Shown here piece by piece: positions 1 to 6,931 of a DNA stretch of 64,000 bases. How positions within the stretch are numbered: the stretch's first letter is position 1; each line of letters opens with the position of its first letter. The stretch covers positions 1 to 64,000 of the forward strand of contig NZ_LZRN01000013.1 of NCBI RefSeq assembly GCF_001678675.1, given 5' to 3'. The notes under the pieces are model-generated. The model was not told the DNA's origin. It made no database searches and saw only the letters and a program-made list of their open reading frames with translations. Source of the DNA: Gelidibacter algens. GTDB taxonomy: Bacteria; Bacteroidota; Bacteroidia; Flavobacteriales; Flavobacteriaceae. The position numbers and the translations under genes were made by a program.

Positions 1-2
1 AT

Positions 3-551
3 TTCTCAAAAGAATGGTCAATTTGCAATGGGTTAGTAGATGGGATAGATAAATATACTATTCAAAACCATGAATCTGTTTTTTCTAATATAACTGGTGT
101 AATTTCAGGAGGTTTGAATTACTCTAAGACATCGTCAAAAATCACAAAAGAACTTGCTGAAAAAGTATTGAATAATAATGGGTTGTTAATATCTGAAAAC
201 TCGCCAAATAAAAGTGAAGATCAATTTTCGGGAAGTAAAGCAAGCAGGATACATGCAGGATTATCAAAAGGAATTATATTAATTCAAAGCAGTAGTTCAG
301 GAGGATCAAAATATACAATTAAGGCATTTTCAGAGTTAAATAGACCATTAGGAGTTATTAATTTTAAGGGTAATAAAACTTTTGAGAATGATGAGTTGTT
401 TTCCGGAAACAGAATGCTTATAAATAAGGGGGTTGATGCCATAGCTGAAATGTGTGAAATTAAAAATATGAAAAGTATAAGGGTTGATAATATAGTATCT
501 ATAAGTAGCAAGAGTGATTATATTTTATTTGAGAAGGCTTTAGTGAATTAA
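3..551 (+). CDS. DprA/Smf-like Rossmann-fold protein, 5' end outside the window
   Basis: The frame is open from the first bases of the window, so the N-terminus is missing; the internal TTG at 114 is not the real start. The visible 182 residues match the second half of the DNA-processing protein A fold. There is a GxxxGGLNYSK segment, then a helix followed by NNGLLISENSPN (the DprA LISE-P strand), then SSSSGGSKYTIKAFSELNRP and a FSGNRMLINKGVDAIAEM tail, which correspond to the SGSLxTAxxAxxxxR and GxNxLIxxGA motifs. DprA loads RecA on single-stranded DNA, but divergent short homologues also occur on mobile elements and in defence loci. Which of these applies cannot be decided without the upstream genes. 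The reading of the fold is fairly secure; the role is not. Confidence 0.6.
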   Translation, partial: FSKEWSICNGLVDGIDKYTIQNHESVFSNITGVISGGLNYSKTSSKITKELAEKVLNNNGLLISENSPNKSEDQFSGSKASRIHAGLSKGIILIQSSSSGGSKYTIKAFSELNRPLGVINFKGNKTFENDELFSGNRMLINKGVDAIAEMCEIKNMKSIRVDNIVSISSKSDYILFEKALVN

Positions 552-584
552 ATAAAAGGGACTTGAGTTTATTCAAACCAAGGT

Positions 585-1165
585 TGAGGCTTCGGTTCGA
601 TTTGTGCCAGTGATTTCGGTTCAAACTGTGCCACTTTTACCTGTGCGGTAAAAGCCTGTAGAGGTTCGATTTGTGTCACATTTCGATCATGCTCACTGTA
701 CCGACTTTGAAAGATCAAGTATTAATTATCTTATCGCTTAAAAGCATGCGATATGGCCAACACACTTGATCCAATGAACTAAAACCAAATCATTTCCCTA
801 CATAATGATGGGTTTAGCAACCGTAAAATAGGTGCTTAGGGATATCTCGTAATACTGTAAACAATTATATGCGCCTGTTCAAGCCAGTAACCGTTCTTTA
901 TATGAACTGGAACCTATTTAAAAGAACTGGCAAAGCTCCTAAAGGCAGATCTGCTTATCATGGATGACTCTGGCCTACAGGCCTTTGACAGCTATTAGAG
1001 AGAATCACTTATGGACATAATCGATGACCGTTACAAGAGGTCTTCCATCATCCTCTTGTCCCAGATCCCCATCTCAGCCTGGTAGGATATCATAATTTTA
1101 AATAACGGCTCATAATGCTCGTCAATCTCGTACTAGAATTGGTTCTTTATACCAAATTTTAACAC
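585..1165 (+). mobile_element. Decayed IS21-family insertion sequence (end repeats, istA and istB fragments)
   Basis: Three related end repeats of the form GGTTCxxxxTGTGyCA lie at about 594-611, 618-635 and 663-680, as in the multiple terminal repeats of IS21-type elements. They are followed by a scrap of IstA: HNDGFSNRKIG, a frame change, then GISRNTVNNYMRLFKPV (about 800-885), which is the N-terminal helix-turn-helix. A scrap of the IstB ATPase follows at about 920-1090: KELAKLLKADLLIMDDSGLQAFDSY (Walker B LIMDD), a stop, DIIDDRYKRSSIILLSQIPISAW, a stop. AHNARQSRTRIG, similar to the IstB C-terminal VHNAHRIELKG, lies at about 1110. The centre of the element is deleted and several stops are present, so it cannot move by itself. 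Confidence 0.75.
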
Positions 1166-1262
1166 TCCTCTTATTTAGATAAAATAATTCAAGGAATATG
1201 CAATAAAGGCTTTATGCGTTTAATATTATCTAGAAATCACTCAATAATAAAAATGTTTTTTC

Positions 1263-1610
1263 ATGTTGACTAAGATCGATTCCTCATTGGACATTATTAC
1301 AAAAAGTTTAACTGTAGCAGTTTTACAGCGCAAACCTGAAGTGTTTTGGTTTCACTTATCAATACGTAAGAATGTTAAAACTACCTTTCCAAATAAATAT
1401 AAGTTTTATGAATTCTTCAGGGAAATGCTTTGTAGTTCTTATGTAAATTCGAAAGGCCATTTACATTTAGTTATTGAGAATCCTAGTTGGGAAACTGAAG
1501 GTTATATGCATTATAATTTTTATGATGCAGTTCATAAACATCCCCGATTTTATATTAAAATCAAAGAATTAGAAGATAATGTGCTCTGTTTTGATATGAT
1601 GCCGTTCTAG
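1263..1610 (+). CDS. Hypothetical protein
   Basis: An open frame of 115 codons starts at ATG 1263; the ATG just upstream (1253) runs into a stop after six codons. I do not recognise a family. The product is soluble in appearance, rich in aromatic residues (FWFHLSIRKN, YKFYEFFREML, GYMHYNFYDAVHKHPRFYIKI) and has no signal peptide or membrane segment. It lies between a dead IS21 element and the HipBA pair, a region where decayed genes are frequent, so it could be a real accessory gene or a fragment. No promoter or ribosome-binding site is obvious. Confidence 0.4.
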   Translation: MLTKIDSSLDIITKSLTVAVLQRKPEVFWFHLSIRKNVKTTFPNKYKFYEFFREMLCSSYVNSKGHLHLVIENPSWETEGYMHYNFYDAVHKHPRFYIKIKELEDNVLCFDMMPF

Positions 1611-1983
1611 GATTTCCAACTTATCATATTAAAGGAAAAACTCTATTAAAATAAACATTTGTCATTAGCACGTTCTAAGAAGTGCTCTACTAAAACCGAG
1701 CGAAGTAGAATAATTTGTAAGCATGCAACTAATAAACGCTCTAATCATCGCATAAATAGCAACAATTACTTCAAGGGGTCTATTAAGAATAGGGAGTTCG
1801 AGCATGTCCCTGCTCAAGCTATTCACGAGTTATAAAATTTCAGGTCTAAAACCATGGTATAGCGACGAAGAGCGTTGTTTTAGTATTCGGTCATAAACAC
1901 TAATTCTAAATTAAAGTTTCAAAAATGGATCGCTAAAGGAACGCCCTGCTAATTGCAGGGTATCCAAATACAGGTTTTCCAAT
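1611..1983. other. Non-coding stretch with a terminator-like hairpin
   Basis: No convincing gene is present. A start-less open frame of 47 codons (1692-1835) is readable on the plus strand but has no recognisable similarity and may be a gene relic. A hairpin CCCTGC-TAATT-GCAGGG at 1944-1960 lies just downstream of the hipA stop codon on the minus strand and could end that transcript, although the U-tract is weak. Confidence 0.35.
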
Positions 1984-3261
1984 TTAGTCGCGATTCGTCT
2001 TAAACGCCAGCGATTTTAACTCCTGTTCAAGTCGAGATATGCCATATTTAGTAGCCACATCTTTCCAATGCCCAACAGCATTCCAAACTTCGTCTATAAT
2101 TTCATTTGCTCTTTCTTCACTTAATCTAAAAAACACAGCAACTTCCAAAGCAAGATCTAAGTCTAAAGAATTATCTACATCAGAGATGTTAAGTTTTAAT
2201 CCTGTGCCAGTTTCCACGGGGTTAATGTCATATGCAGGAGATAATATCCATCCATAATTAGTTAATATAAAGCCATGATTCCTAAGGTGATCGTCGGTGT
2301 TGGTGACACAAATACTAAATACAATTCTTCGCCAAAGTTGTTCCAAGTCCTGTTCCACATTGGCTCCATTATTCTGAATAAATTCAACCAATTCTAAATA
2401 ACTGGCACCATCTACATGGTCCTGACCATCGGTATAGCCTAACATAGTCATAGCAGAAGCAAAATGGATGCGCTGTCCATCAGTTCCACGATCAAAACGC
2501 TTAGTGAGAAAAGTGTAATAATTAGAAGAAAACTTTTGTGCCTTAGATTCTGCCATGCTAATCCCTGCCATCAGCGCTAACTCGTAGGTTACAATTTCCC
2601 AGCCTCCAATATCCCCTTGGTCATTCCTGCTAGGGAATTTCGCAATCCACAATCCACCATCGGTATCGGTTATACTAGCTTTAGGTCTTGCTCCACCCAA
2701 GGAAGTTCCTGGGGCAATGAGCATGCTTAACCATCTTAAATACTCAGGATCATCCAAAACATCTTCATCCTCGAGCCTTAAACTTATTTGCTCAAGTTCT
2801 CTAAGAGAGGTCCACGGTGGACTGGCCATCGTCTCATTATCGTTTAAAAATGGACCAGCTTCTTCCAGTTTAAACCGCAAGGCACCCATTCTATGGCCAT
2901 CAAAAACTCCCAGTAAATAATCAGTTTCAAATAACTTATGCTCTTCTCTGGCCTCAACTCTAGCAAGAGCAGCTTCTCTTCTGCGCATCAAAATACGACC
3001 CCAACGGTCCGGTGAGGAATCTAAAAATAGTCCAAAATTATCTTGTACCTCATTTAAGTAATGGAGTCCAGAATACAACTGTAAATTTGGATCTAACAAT
3101 TGTGCAGGGCCATTGCGTAACCAGTCATCATCATACTCGAAAGAAAACACCTCTTTTCCCTTTAACCGATTAGAACTTAAGGTTCCCATGAATAAAGGGA
3201 GTTCCATACCTAACCAATGCGCATAAACCTGTATCGATTTTTTAGTGTTCCGCTTAGCCAT
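1984..3261 (-). CDS. hipA: HipA-type serine/threonine kinase toxin
   Basis: HipA-family kinases phosphorylate a translation component (glutamyl-tRNA synthetase in E. coli) and stop growth unless bound by HipB. Numbering from the longer possible start at 3291, the N-terminal HipA domain (VYAHWLGMELPLFMGTL, about 22-38) is followed by the nucleotide-loop motif GTSLGGARPKAS (195-206), the LTKRFDR strand (about 262-268), the catalytic loop NTDDHLRN (331-338) and AYDINP (353-358). All key kinase residues are present and the length is normal. I chose ATG 3261 (protein beginning MAKRNTKKS) because it overlaps the hipB stop by a few bases and the family starts close to the VYAHW strand; ATG 3291 would add 10 residues. 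It forms a two-gene operon behind hipB and is accessory cargo of the element. Confidence 0.9.
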   Translation of the reverse strand: MAKRNTKKSIQVYAHWLGMELPLFMGTLSSNRLKGKEVFSFEYDDDWLRNGPAQLLDPNLQLYSGLHYLNEVQDNFGLFLDSSPDRWGRILMRRREAALARVEAREEHKLFETDYLLGVFDGHRMGALRFKLEEAGPFLNDNETMASPPWTSLRELEQISLRLEDEDVLDDPEYLRWLSMLIAPGTSLGGARPKASITDTDGGLWIAKFPSRNDQGDIGGWEIVTYELALMAGISMAESKAQKFSSNYYTFLTKRFDRGTDGQRIHFASAMTMLGYTDGQDHVDGASYLELVEFIQNNGANVEQDLEQLWRRIVFSICVTNTDDHLRNHGFILTNYGWILSPAYDINPVETGTGLKLNISDVDNSLDLDLALEVAVFFRLSEERANEIIDEVWNAVGHWKDVATKYGISRLEQELKSLAFKTNRD

Positions 3262-3580
3262 TCTTGTCGTTTCGTTTAGCCGCCCTTTCATTTACAAGGA
3301 TACCAGCATCTTGTAACTTTCGGCCTAATGTATCATCTTTTGCCACAATAAGGAAGTCTTTTTCCAATCCTAGCACTTGTAAAACGGATAAATAGGACCC
3401 CATACTTACGCTTGGTTTCCCTTTTTCGATGGATACCAAAGTAGGTCTACTAATATTGGCACGTTCCGCCACTTGTTCAGAACTTAATTTTCTCCTCAAG
3501 CGTGCGAGCTTAATATTCTCTCCCATTTCATCGATAATTCTTCTGGTTTTTGGTAATAATACTATTTTTACTTTTGCCAT
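3254..3580 (-). CDS. hipB: HipB-type XRE-family antitoxin
   Basis: This 108-residue protein has a Cro/C1-type helix-turn-helix at about residues 20-75: GENIKLARLRRKLSSEQVAERANISRPTLVSIEKGKPSVSMGSYLSVLQVLGL. HipB dimers bind operator DNA and the HipA kinase, so the protein acts both as repressor and as antitoxin. It is the promoter-proximal gene and overlaps the start of hipA, which suggests translational coupling. The C-terminal tail (about residues 80-108) is charged and likely touches HipA. An 8-bp inverted repeat lies 15 bp upstream of the start and overlaps a TAnnTTTG promoter element, consistent with autorepression. The identification rests on the HTH plus the partner gene. Confidence 0.88.
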   Translation of the reverse strand: MAKVKIVLLPKTRRIIDEMGENIKLARLRRKLSSEQVAERANISRPTLVSIEKGKPSVSMGSYLSVLQVLGLEKDFLIVAKDDTLGRKLQDAGILVNERAAKRNDKNG

Positions 3581-3594
3581 AACATTAAATATGA

Positions 3595-3620
3595 TTTACA
3601 AATATACGTTTTTTTGTAAA
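3595..3620 (-). promoter_or_regulatory. Operator and -7 element of the hipBA operon
   Basis: Arms TTTACAAA (3595-3602) and TTTGTAAA (3613-3620) form a perfect inverted repeat with a 10-bp spacer, directly upstream of the hipB start at 3580. On the minus strand the sequence TATATTTG (3606-3599) fits the Bacteroidota -7 box TAnnTTTG and overlaps one arm, so a bound HipB dimer would block the polymerase. Confidence 0.6.
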
Positions 3621-3796
3621 CTATATTTATCATTGTAATGATTATTCTAAACCATAAATTCCAGTCTCTACAAATTATTATCTATAAGAAGGCAACCTTA
3701 TATGGCATCCTCAACATAAACACTGGCAGCTGAACATTGACATCCGAGAAATGACTTACGCTGCGGTGGCCGTAAATAACTTTTTACCTTTATTTT

Positions 3797-4266
3797 ATGG
3801 GGTTGATAATATCTGATTCCACACGCCAATTTAACATTGTACAGTCTCAGATTATGAAATCAAGAGTAATAATAATGTTAGGGATGTTAATTTGCGCACC
3901 TACATCAATGCCTAATAGAGATACCCCACAAAATCAAACGATAAGGGCTGGTGCAGAGCAAATTCACTTATATTTTCCTTTATTACAAAATAAGAGGGTT
4001 GCAATTTCGGCAAATCAAACGTCCATTATTGGCGAATCATAATTGGTTGACCGTTTAAATCAACTGGGTGTTAACATTGTCAAAGTCTTTGGTCAAGAAC
4101 ATGGTTTTAGGGGCGATGCAAGCGCCGGCGCAAAAGTAAGTGACACAATAGATCTGGTCACTGGTATTCCAATCATCTCTTTATACGGCAAAAAAAAATG
4201 CCAAGTAAGTAAGGTCTTCAAGATGTGGATATTCTAATTTATGATTTGCGGGATGTGGGTGTTTGT
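3797..4266 (+). pseudogene. Broken NamZ/DUF1343-type exo-beta-N-acetylmuramidase fragment
   Basis: The reading frame has an N-terminal segment followed by LLQNKRVAISANQTSIIGES, an in-frame TAA at 4040, then LVDRLNQLGVNIVKVFGQEHGFRGDASAGAKVSD and GIPIISLYGKKK. After a run of A residues at about 4190 the frame changes and continues as GLQDVDILIYDLRDVGV, then similarity ends abruptly. These are the N-terminal motifs of the DUF1343/NamZ family, whose members remove N-acetylmuramic acid from peptidoglycan fragments and are normally about 400 residues long. Only the first third is left, with a stop and a frameshift, so this is a dead fragment probably brought in or truncated by recombination. Confidence 0.75.
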
Positions 4267-4300
4267 TGAAGGCTTTCATAATCCACTCAGCCCATTGCCA

Positions 4301-4650
4301 CTGCATTCCGCGAAAAGCTCCATTACGGGCAAAGCGCTTCATTAAAAAATCTTGGACCCAACTCCAAAGTTTACGATTTCCATTCCACTTGTCCGCTTAT
4401 TCCCGAAAAAAGTCGGGAAGCGGTCAAACTCCATTCCAATCTCCAACTTTGAAGTCACTTCCGCTTAACCCCGGCTAAACGAGAACATTTCGTTTTCATA
4501 ACACGGGAAGCACATTCCCCTGCATTCCGCGAAAAGCTCCATTCCGGGAAAAGAGCTTCCCTAAAAAAGTCTTGGACACAATCCCCAATTTTTAGCTTTC
4601 CATTCCGTTAACCCTTCCCGCTACACCGGGAAGGAACACTTCATTCCCTA
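4301..4650. repeat. Two divergent direct repeats of about 130 bp, each with a GC-rich hairpin
   Basis: A unit beginning CTGCATTCCGCGAAAAGCTC starts at 4301 and again at 4520 (offset 219 bp). Both copies continue in parallel through CTTGGAC, TTTCCATTCC and a hairpin. The first hairpin is TTCCCGA-N6-TCGGGAA (4400-4419), flanked by CCGC and GCGG; the second is CCTTCCCG-N6-CGGGAAGG (4613-4634). The hairpins differ in sequence but both pair, which suggests the structure is kept. The stretch from 4267 to 4915 has no gene. A 14-bp palindrome CAAATTATAATTTG lies at 4687-4700. Possible roles are a single-strand initiation site or accessory origin next to ssb; this is inference. Confidence 0.55.
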
Positions 4651-4915
4651 TCTAAAATTGGAAATAGCGTCCGCCAAACTGGAATTCAAATTATAATTTG
4701 GCACCACTTCCTATGTTTTTGTACTTCACATTAGCCTTTAGATTTTCATCCGCACCCTCGTCGTCCCTCCCTTTTTTTTGAAAGCAAAATACCAACATTT
4801 GGAACTTGAACGGACTGCATAAACCGTTTCGCTGCGCTTCTCTATTTATAAGTCCTCATCAATTCCAAATATTGAAACTGTATCAGCAACAAAAAAAGGT
4901 AATAACGAGGGCGCT

Positions 4916-5059
4916 ATGGGAAGTAAATCTAAAATGAATCTTATGAAATCTTACAAAAACATCAAGAAGGAAGCAGCAACCAAAAAAAAAAGGGAAAACA
5001 CTCAAGATATAATAAGTAAATCACTTACAAAAAAACAGAAAAGTAAACCGTTTGAATAG
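4916..5059 (+). CDS. Small lysine-rich basic protein upstream of ssb
   Basis: A 47-codon frame starts at ATG 4916 and ends at TAG 5057-5059, 39 bp before ssb and in the same direction. The product is strongly basic (about 17 lysines) with the segments MKSYKNIKKEAATKKK and SLTKKQKSKPFE and no hydrophobic stretch, so it could bind nucleic acid or be an unstructured tail. I know no named family for it. Its position directly before ssb makes co-transcription likely. An alternative is chance coding in A-rich DNA. Confidence 0.35.
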   Translation: MGSKSKMNLMKSYKNIKKEAATKKKRENTQDIISKSLTKKQKSKPFE

Positions 5060-5098
5060 TTCAGATGGCAATTTTAATTAATTCTTAAATATTTTATT

Positions 5099-5443
5099 AT
5101 GAGCACTTTAAAAAATCACGTACAGTTAATTGGAAACGTTGGACAGGAGCCAACCTTTACGAACCTTGAAAGCGGTAAAAAAGTAGCGCGCTTTTCATTG
5201 GCAACAAACGAATATTACAAGGATGCCAAAGGCGAAAAAACACAGACTACAGATTGGCACACCGTGGTAGCTTGGGGAAAGACGGCTGAAATTATCGAAA
5301 ATTATGTAGATAAGGGCAAAGAAATAGGCGTTACTGGGAAACTACGAACTCGAACCTATACGACCGATGATGGCAGTCAGCGCTATGTGACCGAAATCGA
5401 GGCAAGGGAGATCCTTTTGCTTGGAACAAAAAATGATCACTAA
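5099..5443 (+). CDS. ssb: Single-stranded DNA-binding protein
   Basis: The 114 residues form one complete OB fold: MSTLKNHVQLIGNVGQEPTF at the N-terminus, KVARFSLATNEYYKD, TDWHTVVAWGKTAEIIENYVDKGKEIGVTGKLRTRTYTT and YVTEIEAREILLLG. SSB coats single-stranded DNA during replication and, on conjugative elements, protects the incoming strand. The protein stops directly after the OB fold (LLLGTKNDH) and lacks the flexible linker and acidic DDxPF-type tail that recruits host replication proteins, so it is shorter than chromosomal SSB. This short form is common on Bacteroidota mobile elements. The start is the first ATG and follows an AT-rich leader. Confidence 0.95.
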   Translation: MSTLKNHVQLIGNVGQEPTFTNLESGKKVARFSLATNEYYKDAKGEKTQTTDWHTVVAWGKTAEIIENYVDKGKEIGVTGKLRTRTYTTDDGSQRYVTEIEAREILLLGTKNDH

Positions 5444-5454
5444 CTATTAAAAGT

Positions 5455-5490
5455 TAAGAGGGCGTTCTCATGGAAAGTAGCGCCCTCTTA
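5455..5490 (+). terminator. Hairpin between ssb and the next gene
   Basis: TAAGAGGGCG (5455-5464) pairs perfectly with CGCCCTCTTA (5481-5490) around a 16-nt loop, 12 bp after the ssb stop. No clear U-tract follows, so it may be a weak terminator, an mRNA-stabilising stem or an attenuator. Confidence 0.5.
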
Positions 5491-5521
5491 TTCATTATTC
5501 ACACTTTAAAATACATGCACA

Positions 5522-5902
5522 ATGAAATCACAAGTTAATAAAATCAAAGAAGGATTGCAACATTTTCACGGAACGGAGATGTTCTACCAGATCCCATTAT
5601 TAAGAACACGTTTTACGGACGGACTAAAATATCTTGCTAATGTAGCGGATTGCTTTTGGCTCATTACGGACACTTCCGTCATTGCAAAAAGCCTGATTCC
5701 CCGTAGTGAATTTATAACCATAGACTTTAAAAGATTGTCCAAGGAAAAACAGGAGGTCACAGGTTATGAAGCTGAAATTATCTACACCGATGGCAACGAT
5801 AATATTTTAGAAAAACAGGGCTATCCTGCCACCGATTTTCCACTGGATGAACTGCGGTTATTCTTTGTAAATGATACGCTGATGCTACCTAGCGAATATT
5901 AA
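5522..5902 (+). CDS. DUF6876-like element protein of unknown function
   Basis: The 126-residue product has the layout of the small DUF6876 family often found beside ssb and mobilization genes on Bacteroidota elements: GLQHFHGTEMFYQIPLLRTRFTDGLKYLANVADCFWLITD near the N-terminus and a C-terminal YPATDFPLDELRLFFVNDTLMLPSEY. No catalytic motif is visible, and there is no signal or membrane segment. It probably forms a transcription unit with ssb and the broken gene that follows 11 bp later. The family assignment is from memory of the pattern, and the function is unknown. Confidence 0.65.
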   Translation: MKSQVNKIKEGLQHFHGTEMFYQIPLLRTRFTDGLKYLANVADCFWLITDTSVIAKSLIPRSEFITIDFKRLSKEKQEVTGYEAEIIYTDGNDNILEKQGYPATDFPLDELRLFFVNDTLMLPSEY

Positions 5903-5913
5903 AATATAAGGTC

Positions 5914-6111
5914 ATGGTATATCTCAATTTTACGGACCTGAGCGAAGAAGCTCAAAACCGACTTTTAGAACTTTCTAAAAAAGATGTGGAACGAAAATTT
6001 GGCGACGATATTCGCAAATACGTAAGATAAAATTACACCAATTTTGAAACGAGGATAGAGGAAGAAGCATTACCAAATCTGTATTCCTATACCTTTAAAT
6101 TCAATATCTGA
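5914..6111 (+). pseudogene. Small element protein interrupted by a stop codon
   Basis: From ATG 5914 the frame reads MVYLNFTDLSEEAQNRLLEL then SKKDVERKFGDDIRKYVR, stops at TAA 6028-6030, and continues in the same frame as NYTNFETRIEEEALPNLYSYTFKFNI to TGA 6109-6111. The continuation has normal coding character and suggests a 65-residue ancestor in which one codon became TAA. Small proteins with this MVYLNFTDLSEEAQ-type start are common next to ssb on Bacteroidota elements. The 38-residue N-terminal part could still be made. The function is unknown. Confidence 0.5.
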
Positions 6112-6133
6112 TTTTTAAAAAATAATGATCAAG

Positions 6134-6160
6134 CACCTCTAAATATTCAGAGGTGTTTTT
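6134..6160 (+). terminator. Rho-independent terminator
   Basis: CACCTCT (6134-6140) and AGAGGTG (6149-6155) form a 7-bp stem with an 8-nt loop followed by TTTTTGTG, a classic intrinsic terminator ending the ssb operon. Confidence 0.8.
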
Positions 6161-6316
6161 GTGTTTAATTAATTTCATTTCAATAAAAAAATGTATCTTT
6201 ATTTCACTGAAATTCAGTACCTATAATTTTATATGGTTATCCATTATTTACTTTCGCCGATAACCATACCCATCTAAAAACAACAAATTGGAAATTTATT
6301 TCCGAAAAATGGCAAT

Positions 6317-6529
6317 TGGCTTTTTAGCCAGATTGTACGAAATTTTGTCCCGCTAGGCGGGACGAAAAGGAGTAGCAAGAGGATAACACGCTGCGCGATG
6401 TTAAGCACTCGTTTTGATTTTTAAGCCACTGATAATCAGCGACTTGAAATAATTGTAATTTCTTGACTCTCAACGATTTGCGACAAACGCCATGTGAGAG
6501 ACCATTTTTAGGTTAGAATTTGCGACAAA
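6317..6529 (+). other. Candidate origin of transfer (oriT) upstream of the mobilization genes
   Basis: The 428 bp before the first mobilization gene contain no gene but are rich in structure. There is a small hairpin TGGCT-TTTT-AGCCA (6317-6330), a strong hairpin GTCCCGC-TAG-GCGGGAC (6347-6363) extended by TTTT on the left and GAAAA on the right, and two direct repeats TTTGCGACAAA at 6477-6487 and 6519-6529, 42 bp apart (four helical turns). In Bacteroidota mobilizable elements oriT lies directly upstream of the accessory and relaxase genes, so this is the natural place for it. The nick site cannot be read from sequence alone. Confidence 0.5.
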
Positions 6530-6539
6530 TCGGCGAATT

Positions 6540-6920
6540 ATGGACTCATTTATTGGAATTAGATTCAAAAAGGAAACAGCAAAACGTTTTCAGGAATTTT
6601 CAAGAACGCACTTCAAATCACATACCGAAGCCATGGCAACCATGCTCGATTTCTTCTTCTATAATGAGATCTCGCCAAAGGAGAAATTTGGCCCGACGGG
6701 ACGAACCATGGAAGCTAATTTGATGAAACGGATGAATGCCATTATTGCCATTCAGCGCGATATTGAAAAGACCCAAACCAAACCGACCGTGGCCATGTTG
6801 GAATCGCTATTTAAAACTGAAGGATCCACCACGACACCTTTGATCCTGGAGAAAAAATTTAGTGAGAATAACAGAGCCATCGGTTTTGAAGAGAAACGAA
6901 ATACGACTAACGAACCCTAA
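6540..6920 (+). CDS. BfmA/BtgA-type mobilization accessory protein
   Basis: The 126-residue protein begins MDSFIGIRFKKETAKRFQEFSRTHFKSHTEAMATMLDFF, the ribbon-helix-helix-like start of the BfmA/BtgA family. These proteins bind oriT and help the relaxase form the relaxosome. A basic, helical middle follows (about residues 50-90) and a polar tail. It is the first gene of a three-gene mobilization operon (accessory protein, relaxase, coupling protein) with gaps of about 10 bp. An overlapping frame starting at 6520 is a shadow. The dyad- and repeat-rich region immediately upstream is its likely binding site. Confidence 0.82.
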   Translation: MDSFIGIRFKKETAKRFQEFSRTHFKSHTEAMATMLDFFFYNEISPKEKFGPTGRTMEANLMKRMNAIIAIQRDIEKTQTKPTVAMLESLFKTEGSTTTPLILEKKFSENNRAIGFEEKRNTTNEP

Positions 6921-6931
6921 AATCTGGAACT

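Noticed and set aside
4043-4237. Separate small gene at 4043
   Set aside because: It is the continuation of the NamZ-type fragment after an in-frame stop.
6520-6723. 67-codon frame before the mobilization accessory gene
   Set aside because: It overlaps the BfmA-type gene in another frame and has no features of its own.
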